Origin: Vanilla planifolia | Lineage: Eukaryota; Streptophyta; Magnoliopsida; Asparagales; Orchidaceae | DNA length: 64,000 nt | Assembly: GCA_023846275.1 (NCBI GenBank) | Contig: CM043865.1 | Span: forward strand, 28,377,912 to 28,441,911 | Reading direction: 5' to 3' | In this document: piece by piece, positions 26,641 to 40,300 of the stretch | Position numbering within the stretch: the first letter of the stretch is position 1 | How the letters are laid out: every line of letters begins with the position of its first letter | Translations under genes and position numbers: made by a program | Notes under the pieces: generated by a model | Database searches by the model: none | What the model saw: the letters and a program-made list of their open reading frames with translations, nothing else | What the model was told of the DNA's origin: nothing

Positions 26641-27460
26641 GTCGTACGCTAATTAACTATGTATTCTCACCTCATGCAGCCATGTGATAGCCATTATTGT
26701 TGCATGTTAAAGCAAATACGTGTCGATCGTTAATTAAAAAGAACAAAGAGGAAATAATTAGCAGCACATGGGATTAATTAACCGAAAGACAGGTGTCCTG
26801 TTTGCTTAATTTCGGTTGACACGAAAACGACCAGGTTGTGAAGGGTTTGGCACGTAGGGGAACAGCTTCAATCCCCATTCCAACATAAAGATCTGATCTA
26901 CTTTTTTGCACGTTATGGAATCAGCAGGCAATGACACAAGGGGGAACAGCACGTCTGACACGCAGCTGTGGCCCCCCTGCTTTGCCTCCATGGCATGTGT
27001 GTGTTTGAGCTGCAGCCGGAGAAGCAGAGGGAATAATCCAGGTTGTACTCCTGGGAAGAAGAGATGGGAAATGTGGGATGGGTGGTCATGTGAGTTGCTT
27101 GGGGACCAGGCCGGGTTGTAGATAGAAACGCAGCATTGCCCAACTCTTTCGAACAAAGGTCGTCATGTGTGGTGATTTTCTGATTAATAATGAAGGAAAC
27201 ACAGTTGATGTGAAATTGGGAGGCCGAACGTCTACAGAATGGGCGCTACGCGACGCTTGCTAGCGTCTGCAGTACCGTCCCCGGCAGGCGGGGCTCGTTC
27301 CCATGGGTCTGGTGGCCGGATGCTCCCAAGTGAGCCGCAGCCCGTGTGGCTTCTTGTTGCACCTGCTTTGACCAATGCTGACGCTGGTTGCTGTTATATA
27401 TTATATTTATACAAGGCTTGTGAGCAGTCCAGTGCTCATAGATATTTTTGAAAATGCTTC
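26641..27460. other. GC-richer island, gene not identified
   Basis: Several medium open frames on both strands overlap here (plus 26906-27121 and 27239-27451; minus 26806-27156), and none shows a known domain. The composition resembles transcribed DNA. I compared it by eye with common plant microRNA sequences and found no match. It could hold a non-coding transcript or a decayed exon. Confidence 0.3.
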
Positions 27461-28230
27461 ATCATGCCCCAGTGTTGATGAGTCACTGAAAACATCATTT
27501 CTAGCTTAACTGTCTGCTACAACCAAAAACCCAATCGTTGTTTCGTTCTTCTCATTCATTACTACACCACATAAAATCTTTTGGTCATGGTGTTTTCATC
27601 TTCCTTGGCTACGAAAGATGGTTCACCTTTGTAGTTAGTCTTTCCCATTCTTTGGCTAGTCGTCCCCGTCTTCAAGCTAAACCAGTGTTTAAGATAGAGA
27701 CAAACTCGATGTTATGTTCATTTTCTGGGAGTTTTACAGACATTTCAAATTTCACGGATTAGGGGCTTCTGTTATACTAAAATCAAATGAATTTAATCTT
27801 CCATAGTATAATTTTAGATTACCATAATACAAATATTGTTCTTTATATTATCATCATGATGGCCCAAAAACATTGGAAGAATGTAATTTTATCACTACTT
27901 AAAAGAAAACACTAATCAGCATTTACAAATCATACCTTTGATAAAAATGAAAAGTTGGAATATCCTTGAATATCGAAGTTGAAACAAAGCATGCTTACGA
28001 GGGAGCACTTTAATAGGTGAAATTTATAAAAGCAATGAAAAGAATGTTAGAGTTTTAATTATTATATACATGACATAATTGTGTCTCGTCTGATAACAAA
28101 TTTGCATTATTTAATAAGTACATTTTTAAGCCCTCTTTTAAAACATCCCAAATTCCATTATAAAAAAAGCTGATCAACTCATGCATTTGCATGGCTTTGC
28201 AACCATCCACGTCCTTAATCCACTGTACCA
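27461..28230. other. intergenic DNA upstream of the small HLH gene
   Basis: AT-rich below 27770; no gene is recognised. The last 100 bases form the distal promoter of the HLH gene. Confidence 0.4.
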
Positions 28231-28236
28231 CATGTC

Positions 28237-28243
28237 TATATAA
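28237..28243 (+). promoter_or_regulatory. TATA box of the UPBEAT1-like gene
   Basis: TCTATATAACA is a strong plant TATA element located 59 bases before the ATG at 28296. It predicts a start near 28270 and excludes the in-frame upstream ATG at 28191 as the initiator. Confidence 0.65.
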
Positions 28244-28295
28244 CAGAGCCCATGCATTTCTTCCTCAGATATTATACAACACAGAAGAGTCCCAA

Positions 28296-28535
28296 ATGAA
28301 GGCTAAAAAAAATTCCAAGAAAAGGGCATGGAGACCTCACCAAGGGTCTCGCCGGACGAGAAGAAGCAGCCTCACGAGTTGGTTAACAGTTCTCAGGAAG
28401 CTTGTGCCGGAGGGCGAATCGGCCGAGCTAGGCGAGCTTTTCATGGAGGCAGCCGAACACATATCAGCCTTGCAGCTGAAGGTGAAGGCGATGAAGGCTG
28501 CAGTTAAGGTTTTCTCGGGGGTTTTAGGTAAGTAG
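28296..28535 (+). CDS. short atypical HLH protein, UPBEAT1-like
   Basis: The predicted protein has 79 residues from a single exon. A very basic N-terminus (Lys/Arg-rich, about residues 2-24) is followed by one HLH: LTVLRKLVPEGESAELGELF (helix 1 and loop), then MEAAEHISALQLKVKAMKAAV (helix 2). No E-box-contacting His-Glu-Arg basic motif is present, so it probably acts through dimerisation or with an unusual DNA contact. The pattern 'LxxLVP ... GLxxLF ... ADYIxALEMKVKVM' is that of Arabidopsis UPBEAT1, a regulator of peroxidase genes and root cell differentiation; IBH1-like or PAR-like membership is the alternative. It is shorter than UPBEAT1 (about 100 residues). The frame is open upstream to 28191, but the TATA box at 28237 lies inside that extension. 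Confidence 0.75.
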   Translation: MKAKKNSKKRAWRPHQGSRRTRRSSLTSWLTVLRKLVPEGESAELGELFMEAAEHISALQLKVKAMKAAVKVFSGVLGK

Positions 28536-31500
28536 TTTGGTATCGCGGTTGATAATAGTATGCAATTCAGATGTGTTTAGGGTTGTGCTTTGTTGTAAAG
28601 TAAGTTAATTTTTCTAAATTAAAAACTTTTTTTATTAGATATGCCCAAGAAAGTATTTTCTTTGTTTAAATTGTGATATTAATTTTAGTTTTTTAATTAT
28701 TATTAAGTAAGTGGGTGGGTTTTAACTCAAAAGACAAGTTTTTTCTTAGTTAATAATATATATTTAGTTATAGCTTCATGGATTGGTCAAATGGACTTGG
28801 ATCCACAATTTGGACTGGCTAGATGGGCCACGATCTATGTCAAATATGGAGTTGGGCTTCAATGTTCATGGCATTATATACAATTGAATCTGGCTCTGAT
28901 TGAACAAGTCAGTTTTATATTCATATTACTGTTATTTAATATGTTTTTCTTTTATTTTTTTAATTTATGTGAACAAAATTTAGCTTCATATAGATAATTG
29001 TTTAGAGTGGCGTGATAAAAAAAAATTAACAATTAGTAAAAGAATCATCAAATTATACATTTCAAATATTTAATTAATATAACATTAAAAGTAATTACAT
29101 GAATGAACTGCACCAGCTAATAGATTTCCCTACATAGGTTCAACGATTGCCAACTTTTTTTTTTCGTGGAGTAACTTGGTTAGATGGGTTTTACTTAGAG
29201 GTTATTGCATATTATGCTTATTAATATATTTAATAATATATTTTTTTGAAATATTTTTTTAAGAATTTAATCAAATTATATCTTTACTCAGTTGTTTAAA
29301 AATAACACCCACACAATTCATGATAGCATTTTGCAAAGACAAATTGGTATTCTGAATTATTAAAATTGTATGATGAAGGGATAATAGCAAGCATTCATTC
29401 ACTAAATATCTAAAGCATTTTTCTTGGATGTTATTCAATCAACAGATCACTTTTTATCCTTCTTTATTTTTAATAAAAATATATTTTAGTTGCAAGCATT
29501 GTGGGGACAAACTTTTAGTCCAAAAGGAGATTCCACATTAAAAAAATAAAAATTCTATCATAGTATGATAAAAATTTAAATCATTGAGATCTTATACATG
29601 TCTATGGTTAATTACCATATCCAAAAAGTAACTCTTTTTTTTTTAACTATATCATAGTAAATGGTTTATATTCTTTTGTTTTGTTTTGTTTTTAATCCCA
29701 CAAAATAGTATCATTTTGAGATATTAATCTCAATTAAATTTTATCATTATTCAAAAAATATTTCTTTTAAATAAAATTTTAATCAAAATATTAATATTGC
29801 CCTCTTTGTTCACACTATCATTAGTATTAAGCATTTTGTTTGATGAATTAAACAAAGCTTTGATTCTATTATTTGAGTTGTAGCATAATTTAAGAGTCCA
29901 AATTATGTCCAACATAGACTTAAGTAGCATATTATAATTCAAAAATTTAAACATATATATAAGAATCATATAATTATATATTAGTTATAAAGTAAAAATG
30001 TATCTATAAATTTTACAAGAGGACAATAAATTTTATGTTTTGAAACACTTTTGTTAATTTTTGCATTATATTTTTTTTCAAAATTTTTTTATAAAAATAT
30101 TTTATGTTTGTAAAAAAAATTGATTTATAAATACATTAATTTATAATTTTTATGACTAAAAAAATAAAAATAAAAGTTAAGACAGTATACCAAAATTTTT
30201 ACGACCACTCTCAATTGAGGTCGAGAAAAACTCCACTAGTAAATGACTTACAATATGAAGTTTTTTCTTACGATTTACCTCCAACTTTGAGATTTTTTCT
30301 TATGGTTTATCTTTAATCTATTAGATTTTACATGTTCAACAATGACTCGAGTTTTTATGAGCTCAGCCCTAACTGGATTTTTTATGAGATTAAATAGGAC
30401 TTGGGCTTTTGCAAATGTTGGGCTGCCTAACCTAAAAAAAACATATAATAAAAAAATAATTTTTGATAAAAATTTATAAAATTTTTAATGTTTTTTTATG
30501 AATAAAAAAAGACACAAAGAGGTCAAAATTATGAATAGAATTTAAAAAAAAATAAAATATTAGAAGAATAAGACTTAATTGAAAGAATTTATAATTTTGA
30601 ATAATTGTAAGTAATAGATGTTGCTAGAAAAAGTTTATTCCAATAGAAAATGAATCAATCTTTCTTTGAGAAGTTAAAATATTGTTTATATTTATTAGTT
30701 ATTTTATTCACAATAGTTAAATATTTATATACAAAATTTGATTATAGTTATCAGAAAATTAAGAAAAAACTATTTCAAATGCTAATTCGAAATAGCTTAA
30801 AAATCTTTTATAAATGGCTTAAATAATTCTTCTACAACACTGTGTACAACGACAAATGTAATGGCTATTGAAATACCATTAGGTAGGATAAACAGGAGTT
30901 GTGGATCTTCTTAGAGGAGTTCACAATCGTGCGATCAAATAATGTAAAGGCAGATGAGTTTTGGACGATTGGATCAAAGTAGATTAAATCTGAACCATCC
31001 AATCAAGTTAGATAAGATTTAGATCATTCGATTCATCATTGATAAAGAAGGATTAGATTTAGATTGTAGAATTTAAACTAGATATATCTGGGCTATTAAA
31101 TATATGATAGATTATTTTAAAAGGTAGAAATAAACAAAATCGTTTGATGAAATTGGACGTGTTCTTGGCCATTTGATTTTAAGCCAAGATTGAGAGCTTG
31201 TAGCAGATCAAATAGGTGCTGTTCGATTGAAGGTCGAATGGTGAGAAATAACTCACGTTTTGTTTTCTCTAAATGATGGAAGGAAGTAGTACCAATACAT
31301 TGCTCATTGAAAAATATTTTGCACTTTATAATATTATTCGTGAATGAATAATTTGAGCCGAATTGAGTCTAGCTCTCCCCTTTTGTGCATTCAAATTTTC
31401 ACCACCTGATTCACATGTATGCTTATAGGATTACAATTATATTTTAGGTCTTAAGCTACTCTTTAAACATGTTACCCCGACTAGGTTAAGTACTGCACCC

Positions 31501-34500
31501 AGACTAAGATTGGGCCTCGACCCAACTTGGTTCTAGTCTCCAATTCGTACCTACGTGTACGAATGCCTGCTTAGGTTAGCTTAGCCTAAAAGCTTTGTAC
31601 TCGAGTACAGCTTGAGATGTTCCTTAAATTTTTTTAATTAAAAAAGAAATAGAATTAAAATTTAATATATCTATTAATAGTGGATGTTAAATTTGACAAA
31701 AATATAGATAAAGAAATGATTGAATAAAAAATATAATACTATATGTATCCTAAAGTAAAGAAAATGATAATTAAATCAAATGCTTAATTTAGGATTTAAA
31801 AGCGAGATGAATGAAGATATATCTTATAATCAACAAACTAACATTCTATAATAAAAAATATATTTTCAAATTTAATGCACATATCTTCAATCTTTGAAGC
31901 TTATTGAAAAGTCAAAAATGCTTTGAAGATCATTAGTTTGTCATTTTTAAAATTGCATAGCTTTTTGTTTACAAGTAAACCTATTTTACACTAAACAAAC
32001 CTAAACACAATAGTGACCTAATAAACTCTCAAATATTATTTGTGTAATATAATACGAGATCAAACATAGCCTCATTTATACCCAAAATGTTATTCTTCAT
32101 TTTCCAACTTTGTGCATCATCTTATTCCTCTTATTCTCTTTCATTAACTCTATCATCTTCTCTTTAGATTCTTCAATAATCTTATTATTTTGTCTTTTAA
32201 GCTTCTGTTAATCTTAGTTGCTCGTCTCCAAACATATCTTACCACAAGTTCCTTTTGTTTGCTCTTAGCAATGCAACCTTCATTGTTTGTAATATTTCTT
32301 CTTTTATTAATTTCTATTCCTTTATGTATAAGTTGTCTGTATTTTAAGTCTAACTTCTACGATTTGTAAGCTCGTTGATCATAGCATTTGAGGAGAGAGG
32401 GGTAAAAAGAAAGTGTTGCATCATTCTGTAATTAATCATTTCATGATGGGGGATTTTGATGTTCTTATTTCTATATTATATTCTTTACGAAAGGTTAATC
32501 AAATATTTTTTAAAAGAAAACATTTCACTTGTTATTATTTGTTTATTTGATAATAATAAATATTATTTTATTTGATCAAACTAAAAGTCTCAATAATATA
32601 CAATAATCATTATTATTTAATGACATATTTTATTTTATTTTGAACATGTCATTAACCTTGTTAAATTACTACATAAATAATATATAAAAAGCTTGATAAA
32701 ACTTTGCTTAACTCGCATTTAATATGATTTTATCTAACTGTTTTTTTTTGTGATAATACATAGCTTAAATTAATTTTTATATTTGACTTTGTTAGTATAG
32801 TATAATAGTTATTTTCTAGATAATTTTGTTTTTAATCTTCTATCATTTAATTTAGGATATTTATATTTAAATAAAAATATGTTTACCTTTATTTTTTTTA
32901 TTTTCATTTGTTTTTTTAAATTACTATAAATAATTTTTTTAATAACTACACTATTTGTCTTTCTTACATCTAGAGAGAAAGAACAATCTATATTAAAATT
33001 AATAGATAGTAAATCTCTAAAAAAAAATAATAATTTTGTATTATGATTAATAGTGATTTTATTACATAGGTTGTTACTATCAATGAAAGTTTTAATATCT
33101 CTAATAATAGATTGTTTGTTTCGATTAATAATAACTATGCTTTCGCAACAAAACATTATAATTATCTTAAATGTTTAACAAATAACATAATATGATCGTA
33201 TTTCAAATATAGTTGGAGTATGATTAACTTAATATAATAATGAAATGATTCATAAATATTGTAATACTAGTTTATTTAACCCATTAACATGTCCTATATA
33301 ATTCACAAACATCATTTTGTTAATTTATAAAACAAGAAACTTTGTTATAAGTGAGATAATTTAACTAATAAAATATTATAAAATTATTTAAATGTTAAAT
33401 GCCATATTAATGGTTTCAAATATCCTTACATACACTATGATTTTGGTATAATTTTTCTCAAGAATTAGTCATTTGACAATGCCAAATGCAACTTCAAATG
33501 ATCTATGAAGTTGTAGTACAATTATTTTAATTGGTTTAGTTTATTGTTATTTAATTGTTACACTTATTTAAGAAATAGTTATAATTATCTTTAATGATTT
33601 ATTAATAGTTATAGAACATGTTTCTTATAATAACAAATCTCAAGTTTTTTGTATATTAATAAAACACTTATTTTAAAATAATTGAGTCATGGGTCTTTTT
33701 ATGATAATCTGAGTATAAAGTAGTTTAATTTTATCTAAAAGTTTATCTTTATTATTAGCTATTGGATAGTAATTATATAGTAGATTACATTAATGTAATT
33801 AACATTTTTATTTACATTACTATTAAATAGCAATAGTTACATTAGATGTTTTTTATATGTAATGTTGATCATAATTTTTGAATTATATTATTTATAACTA
33901 TAGTTATTGTCATTTAATCTCATTTTTGTCTCTTGTCATAAAAAAAAAGAAAACAATTGCTAAGTTTTATTGACTTTCACTTGCTCTTTCTTGATAAAAA
34001 ATTCTAATCTAACTCCCTTATTGAATACAAACACAATCGAGTTAAAGATAAGTCTCTCATTTCATTCCAAATATTTTAAATGACAAGAGTGATAACAATA
34101 GGAGGTCAAGTTTGTTGATATTTGTTTGGTATATTTTTTGTTGAGCTATAAATAATTTAACATTTTAAATTTATAAAAATTGGCAATGCTAATTATGTAT
34201 TTAACTTTTATTTTTATATTTAACTTACATTACAAATTAAATAAAGTCTCATTTATATTTAAAATTTGAAAATTCATGATTTAAAAAATAAAAAAATAAT
34301 GCATATAAGTACATTAGTTTTTAACTTAGAGGAGCATTGGTTTTGATTGATTGTACCTCCAAACCGTTTTCAATTATATTATTTTATAATTTTATTTATC
34401 TAAAAAACAAAAAATAAATTTATTTTGAATAAATATATTACATTTTAACAACTCCATATGTTATAAAAAATAAAAAAAAATTAATAAAAAAAGTTGAATT

Positions 34501-37500
34501 AATATGGAAAAGTGCTGTTTCAAAATATTGTTTCTTTTTGTTTGAATTATTTCCAAAAATCGAATTTTTTTTCTTCAAAACAGCATTCCGTTGCTCACAC
34601 GTATGAATGAATAATGACATCACCTTTCGGTGTTCTCTTGTCCAATTACCTCTCGTGGTTCCTCTTGCTAATTACTGAAGCATTGGTTTCATGTCGGCAC
34701 GAGGTGATTAGCATTATTCTCGCATGATGGTGAGCATAAACACCACTGAAAAAAGTCACCGAACATCCAATTCAGAGCTCCCAAAAGGTATTAGTTTGGT
34801 AAATGGTCAGAAAACAAGAAAAGTAATTAATAATTTTGAATGGAGAAATGATTGAATGGTAATTAATAACCCATTTTTATTATAAGAAAAAAATGATGAA
34901 AAGTATTTTCTTTTGAAAAATATTTGAATGTATTGTTCAAACCCATGTTTTTGCAACAACTACAAGAATAGAATATAAAGTTTCTATGATTGATTGTAAA
35001 CTACATATTTTATTCAGTGGCAAATTGGTTAATAAAGAAAATATTGGCGACAAATATGCGTTGGGGCCATTAGAAATGAAATTAAATTGTTGATTATTTA
35101 CCCAAATTAGGTTTATTCGGTCGTTGTCGCATTTCCTTCTTCACATTTTAGTGTTATTTTTTTTGCAAAAATTTAAAAACAATTCAAATTTATTATGTTT
35201 CTTTTTGATAAAATGTAAATAAGTTATGCTAATTATATATTATATATTTCTAAATGGGATAAGTTCATGAACTCTTTATAAGCATTTATAGTTTAATAAT
35301 GCAAACTTATATTTGAAGACCATATTATTGATTCTTGACACTAGATGTAGCAATTAATGTTAGTTAATGGTCGATTTATTTTGCACTTTAACTAGTGTCA
35401 AATTCTTGATTGAGCTTGCTAACTTGAAGACATATTAAAATCCGATAAAGAAAAAAAAGTATGTTTATCAATTGCTTAAACCCTTCATTCCTAATAAGTG
35501 ATGCGGGCAAGATACATGAATGGCATCAAGTTTTTACTCCAAATTAAAAACCATGAACAATGGTCAATCCATGAGAGGCAATGGATTACTTTAGGTTAAT
35601 TTCTCATTCTTCAAAATGGTGTTGAAATTCAATATTTGAAAAGAGAAATGTAAATGCAATTTTTAAGACTTTCAAATTGTAATTGATGATAACATAGAAT
35701 CATAATAGATGGTAACCTTAAGGTGATGAAGATAAGATGTTAAATAGTCAAACATAAATAAAATTAGGTTTTTTATTTGTTGTTAGTTGTTAATGAGTGA
35801 TTTTAGGCATATTATAAAAGATTAACAAATTATTTTGTAATGCTTTGCTTTTGATTGTATACATTTGTTGTTTAAGAATTATATGTTGACCAATGAGAAA
35901 ATATTTATTAATTTTTGTGTGCATGCAATTTGACAGACTCAAAGTAAATGATGTTTTCATGAAATGGCAAGACATGTGTAACATAGCAAATCTATAGTCC
36001 AATTTATGGGTTTATTCCTAAAATGTTAGAATTGTCTTATGTACAAATGGATTTAAATTTTTAGAAAACAAAAATTTTATGCTCATGTTAGTCTCTATGT
36101 GATACAATTTCATATCATTCAATATATATTAAAATGCCTTCTATATTTTTTGTGCTAACAAATACCCAGTTTGGTTAGTTTGCCATGAAATTTGGAGGGC
36201 ATTTTATACTCTCTATTCATTGAATTAAAATTACCAGAAAACAAGGGTCTTATAATGTGGGTCATACATTAAAAAAACTTTAATTTGTAATTTATGTTAT
36301 TTTAGACAATAATTGGTTTTCAGTATTTTATAGGCATCATGATTGGAGTCATACATACAATCAACATGTCTTTATTATATAGAATGAAATATGAAATTTA
36401 GATTACAAAATTGGCAAGTTACTTGTTGGGTGATACCATTGAGGAGCAACAATTTGAGGCTTATAGACTCCAATATCCAAATTTACTATAAGGTTCATTA
36501 GGGTACATTGACTCTGATTGCCATAAAATAACATCCCATTCTATACACACTTGGCATGATAGATGAGTACTTTCTTATCACAGTTGTGTTTGCCAATATT
36601 GACATTATGAATGATATTTTGTATATGTGTTAGTCCCAACCAAATCATGGTTACCAATTTCTAAGTGCAATATTTCATAATTTACCCATCAAGGAAAGAC
36701 AAAAGACAAACACAACCTAAGCAACACTAATTTATCTTTATTCTTGTTTTCAAAATCTTAATAAATTCAATAACGAATATTTGTGTATAAAAGAGGTGTA
36801 GGTTGGATCTTGTCCACAAGATCCACCCACCCATAAAGAATATTTAGGATGATGAGTTTCATATGATTCAAAACATCTCATATAATTTACATAAGTTTGC
36901 AAAGAACTCTATAAAATTGATTGTTGTAAGAATTTTGATAGGCCCAATTAAGTGAATTTTGCTCAAGGTTTGGAACTTTATATAAGTGTGGTCCATAGAG
37001 TCGTGGGCCAATACGTCTACAAAGGTGAATGTCAAAGAGATCATTGAGCTTAGAGGTTGGTAAAAGATTGAATTTTGATTATCAAAGTTATATAGTAAAA
37101 TATATTATTAACTTCACAATTATTGGAAAATTATTTAAACATTATAACATATGCTATTTATTATTAGCAAGATTATGAAGCAAACCTATGCTTATAGAGT
37201 AGTTTGATAAGATTATTCAATTCAAATTTAATGTGGACTTTATCAATGAGTCATCCTATACTATTTATGTTGAAGATCACACAAATATTTTTAATTACTG
37301 TAATACAATTATTCATATATAATGAATATGTGTGCTATTATAGGGCCATTTGAATAAGTCATTTAGTAAACATTATACAAATCCATCCTTTTAATATATG
37401 TTCAAACTGAAGACATGATGAGAGATAGAATCTAAGTTGAGGGAGGGAATAGTTTATGACTTTTTCTAGTATTAATTGGTGGAGGACAAGTAAGATGAAA

Positions 37501-39409
37501 ATCATATAATATGATGATAAGAAGGATGGATAAAAGATGATAAGAAGGATGGATAAAAAAAATAAACCTTACTTTTTTAAGTATGGTGGCACTTTTCAAG
37601 GCATAAAGCTTAGTCTTTTTTATCAAATTAATATCGTTTATTTTCTATTACATAAAGCATATTTGTAGAAGCATAAAGCAAAACCTAGATCAAAAAGAAA
37701 AATTATGAAAATATCATTCCTCATAAAGGATGAAAAAAATAATAAGATATATAGAAAATGACAAGAACATCATTAATATTTTATACACTTGACCTATTAT
37801 AATCCATAATAAACTAAAAATATAATAGGATAAAGAAAAGTTAAATAAGAATCACTAGATTAGTTGAATCATTTTGTGTTGTACTTTATCCTAATTTGTC
37901 CATCTCCTCAAGAAAGCTTCTACTTCACAAAGTTTTACTTTAAATGAGTCTTTATCTAATCAACAAAACTCATATGACCTCACTCATACCAGGTACTAAT
38001 GCGATCTCTAGTCACAAGCATTTATCTTTTAGTTTATTCTTTTTAGTTCTTATTTCTCATCTATTTTTTTACTCTTTTTTTAATCATTTTTTATATTTCA
38101 CATCACTAATAATACTACATTAATCAATTTTTTTACATCTTTATTTTTATTTTCTGTCACACAACATACAATAATAATACAAAATATAATACACAAGAAA
38201 ATAATAATATGTTATTATATTAAATACTAAATAATTATAAAAAAATATTATACTTATATTATAGTTATTTAAAATTTATCTACCTACTCTATTTGAAAAA
38301 ATTCCTATAATATCTTTTCTTTTTCTTTAAATTTCTGTGAATAAATAATGATTAAGCATCTATATAAAAATACTTACAATTCTATTTATTCTTTGATACT
38401 TATTCAAATAAATTTTATAAATTTATGAATTAAATGTTACCTACTTAAGTTTCATTTCTAATTTAATTGAGTGAATCCACCAGCAACATTGTATAGTTTT
38501 GCAAGAAAACCCTTCAAGTTTACTCTTTTATAATGAATATTTTTTAATATTACTCAACAGCCTTTAAACATCACCTAGTTCCTCTTTATGTGCATAAAAA
38601 AACAAAGAAATACATAATAGTTCACTGATTCTCCTTTCTCTGTATAAAAAATTACAAGCACAACAATCAATTGTAGTTGGTAGAGCTTAAATTTGTGAAA
38701 AACAACACTTTACCATCTCAGTTTGGATGTAATAAGCTAAAATCTATTCTTTTCAACTCTTTTTGAAGTAACAGGACAAAGTTAGGTAGAAATAAAAGCA
38801 AATCAATGTTTTTACTCTTTTTTGATGTCCAGCATGCAGTGGGGTGTTCCTTTCGAATTGAAAAGGAATGAAGCTATAATAATAGCTCATAAGTCCTTAA
38901 TCTTGATCATAAAAAATTTATATGGCTGCGTGATGATGAGACGATGAATTAGGTTCTCTTCTAATTTTGCTGACCATATCCACCAAGCTTCTTAAACCAG
39001 CTAGTGGTCAGGTGATGAGGAATGAAGGCTAGGAAATTGGTTAATGACACAAGTGAGGATAAAAGAGAAAAGCCATAATGCTGGTAAGAAAAAAGCAAAA
39101 TTGAAGCTTACATTTTTTTCCCCACTTATTTTATTAGTTTTTAATCATAATTTATATATTATTGATAATTATTTTTAAAATTTTATTCTAAATCCAAATG
39201 AATTTTGATTATAATGAAACAAATGTTAAAAAAACTCATCTTTGATGTGTTCGATCGAATGATATATTTATCTTTTAAATTTATCCTACATGATAAATAC
39301 ATGTTTTATGAAAGAATATTCAAAATTATTATTTTTAATTAACTTTATCAAAAATCCAAATATTAATTCACTTTATCAAATCACTTAAAACTATTTAAAA
39401 TTAATATTA
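28536..39409. other. long AT-rich intergenic tract with repeat debris
   Basis: There is no supportable gene in almost 11 kb. About 30860-31620 is GC-richer and reads like LTR debris, with words shared with the 12.2-12.6 kb repeat and a perfect 14-base palindrome TGTACTCGAGTACA at 31596-31609. Position 34620-34800 is another small GC-richer patch without a recognised product. A 23-bp perfect tandem duplication lies at 37513-37558. The open frames (for example minus 32809-33156) are low-complexity and show no domain. Confidence 0.5.
37513..37558 (+). repeat. 23-bp perfect tandem duplication
   Basis: The unit gatgataagaaggatggat plus aaaa occurs twice without a spacer. Confidence 0.9.
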
Positions 39410-40300
39410 AAAAAATTAGATCATTATAAGAGAGCTCTTGGGTTCCTTGTAAGGAGGGCTTATGAGTCTTGATTGAGCCTTAAACAAAGGTTAGGGTCAT
39501 GTGAAAATCTTGGTTGGGTTGGTAAGAAGAAGAATCTAACTAAAATAATTTTATGATAAGTACTTTAGGTTTTATTATAAAGTATTACTTAAGACTTATA
39601 AAATTTTTATTACTTTGAAATGCTGAAGCTTTGTTGAAATTTGTGTTGTCAAAAGGGGTTTGAAACCTTGATTTAATCAAAGGTGTGTAACCAAAGGGTC
39701 AAAATTCATCATCTATCTCATTCACTATTGGAATCCTAGTCGCATTGTCATTGATGTTGATTGTCACGTTGCATGATTACATAATGTCATTATTTTTTGT
39801 GTTTTTATATTTTATATTTAATATGGTTGACCCATTTAGAGTCAATGTCTTAAATTCTAAAGACTTCTTTTAGATTCTTAAATATTTTAACTCCAAAATT
39901 ATCTTTCTCATGCCCACTTGGAGTTAATATTTTGAAATTCTAAAGATCTATTTTAGATTCTCAAGTAATTTAACTTCAAAATTATCTTTTTCTATATTGA
40001 TTTCTTATCTTTCCCATGCTTATATATTTTTAAGGTATATTTAACTCTTGTTTTTTTCATGTATAATTTTTAAGCTCTTTTTTCATCTATAAATAAGAGA
40101 TGCTCCCTCATTATAACTTGATTGTTGATGAATAAAACTTCTCTTATTTATGTATTTTCATATTTGTGAGAAAAGAGCATGTGCACAACTTTAGTTAGAG
40201 AGATTCTAATTACCTCTCTTCATATGAGAGATAAGGATTGAAAGTAAGAAATCTTCCACTAAAAGAACCAGTAATCATACAACTTTTATCTTCATCTAAC
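39410..40300 (+). repeat. possible solo LTR or LTR fragment
   Basis: The stretch looks like an LTR regulatory region: TATA-like CTATAAATAAGAG at about 40085-40097, then AATAAAAC about 45 bases later, then a T-rich stretch. Just upstream is an imperfect 80-base duplication (ctaaagacttcttttagatt near 39857, ctaaagatctattttagatt near 39939). No TG...CA ends, target duplication or partner copy were found in the window, so the boundaries are approximate. Confidence 0.35.

Noticed and set aside
26900..27120. Possible conserved microRNA precursor in the GC island
   Set aside because: I compared it from memory with common plant microRNA families (156, 160, 164, 166-169, 172, 319, 390-399, 408) and saw no match; a small-RNA search would be needed.
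31596..31609. 14-base palindrome TGTACTCGAGTACA
   Set aside because: It lies in LTR-like debris and has no other supporting structure; too short to interpret alone.
32809..33156. 115-codon minus-strand frame in A/T-rich DNA
   Set aside because: Composed of Ile/Lys/Asn/Phe-rich low-complexity sequence; expected by chance in such DNA.
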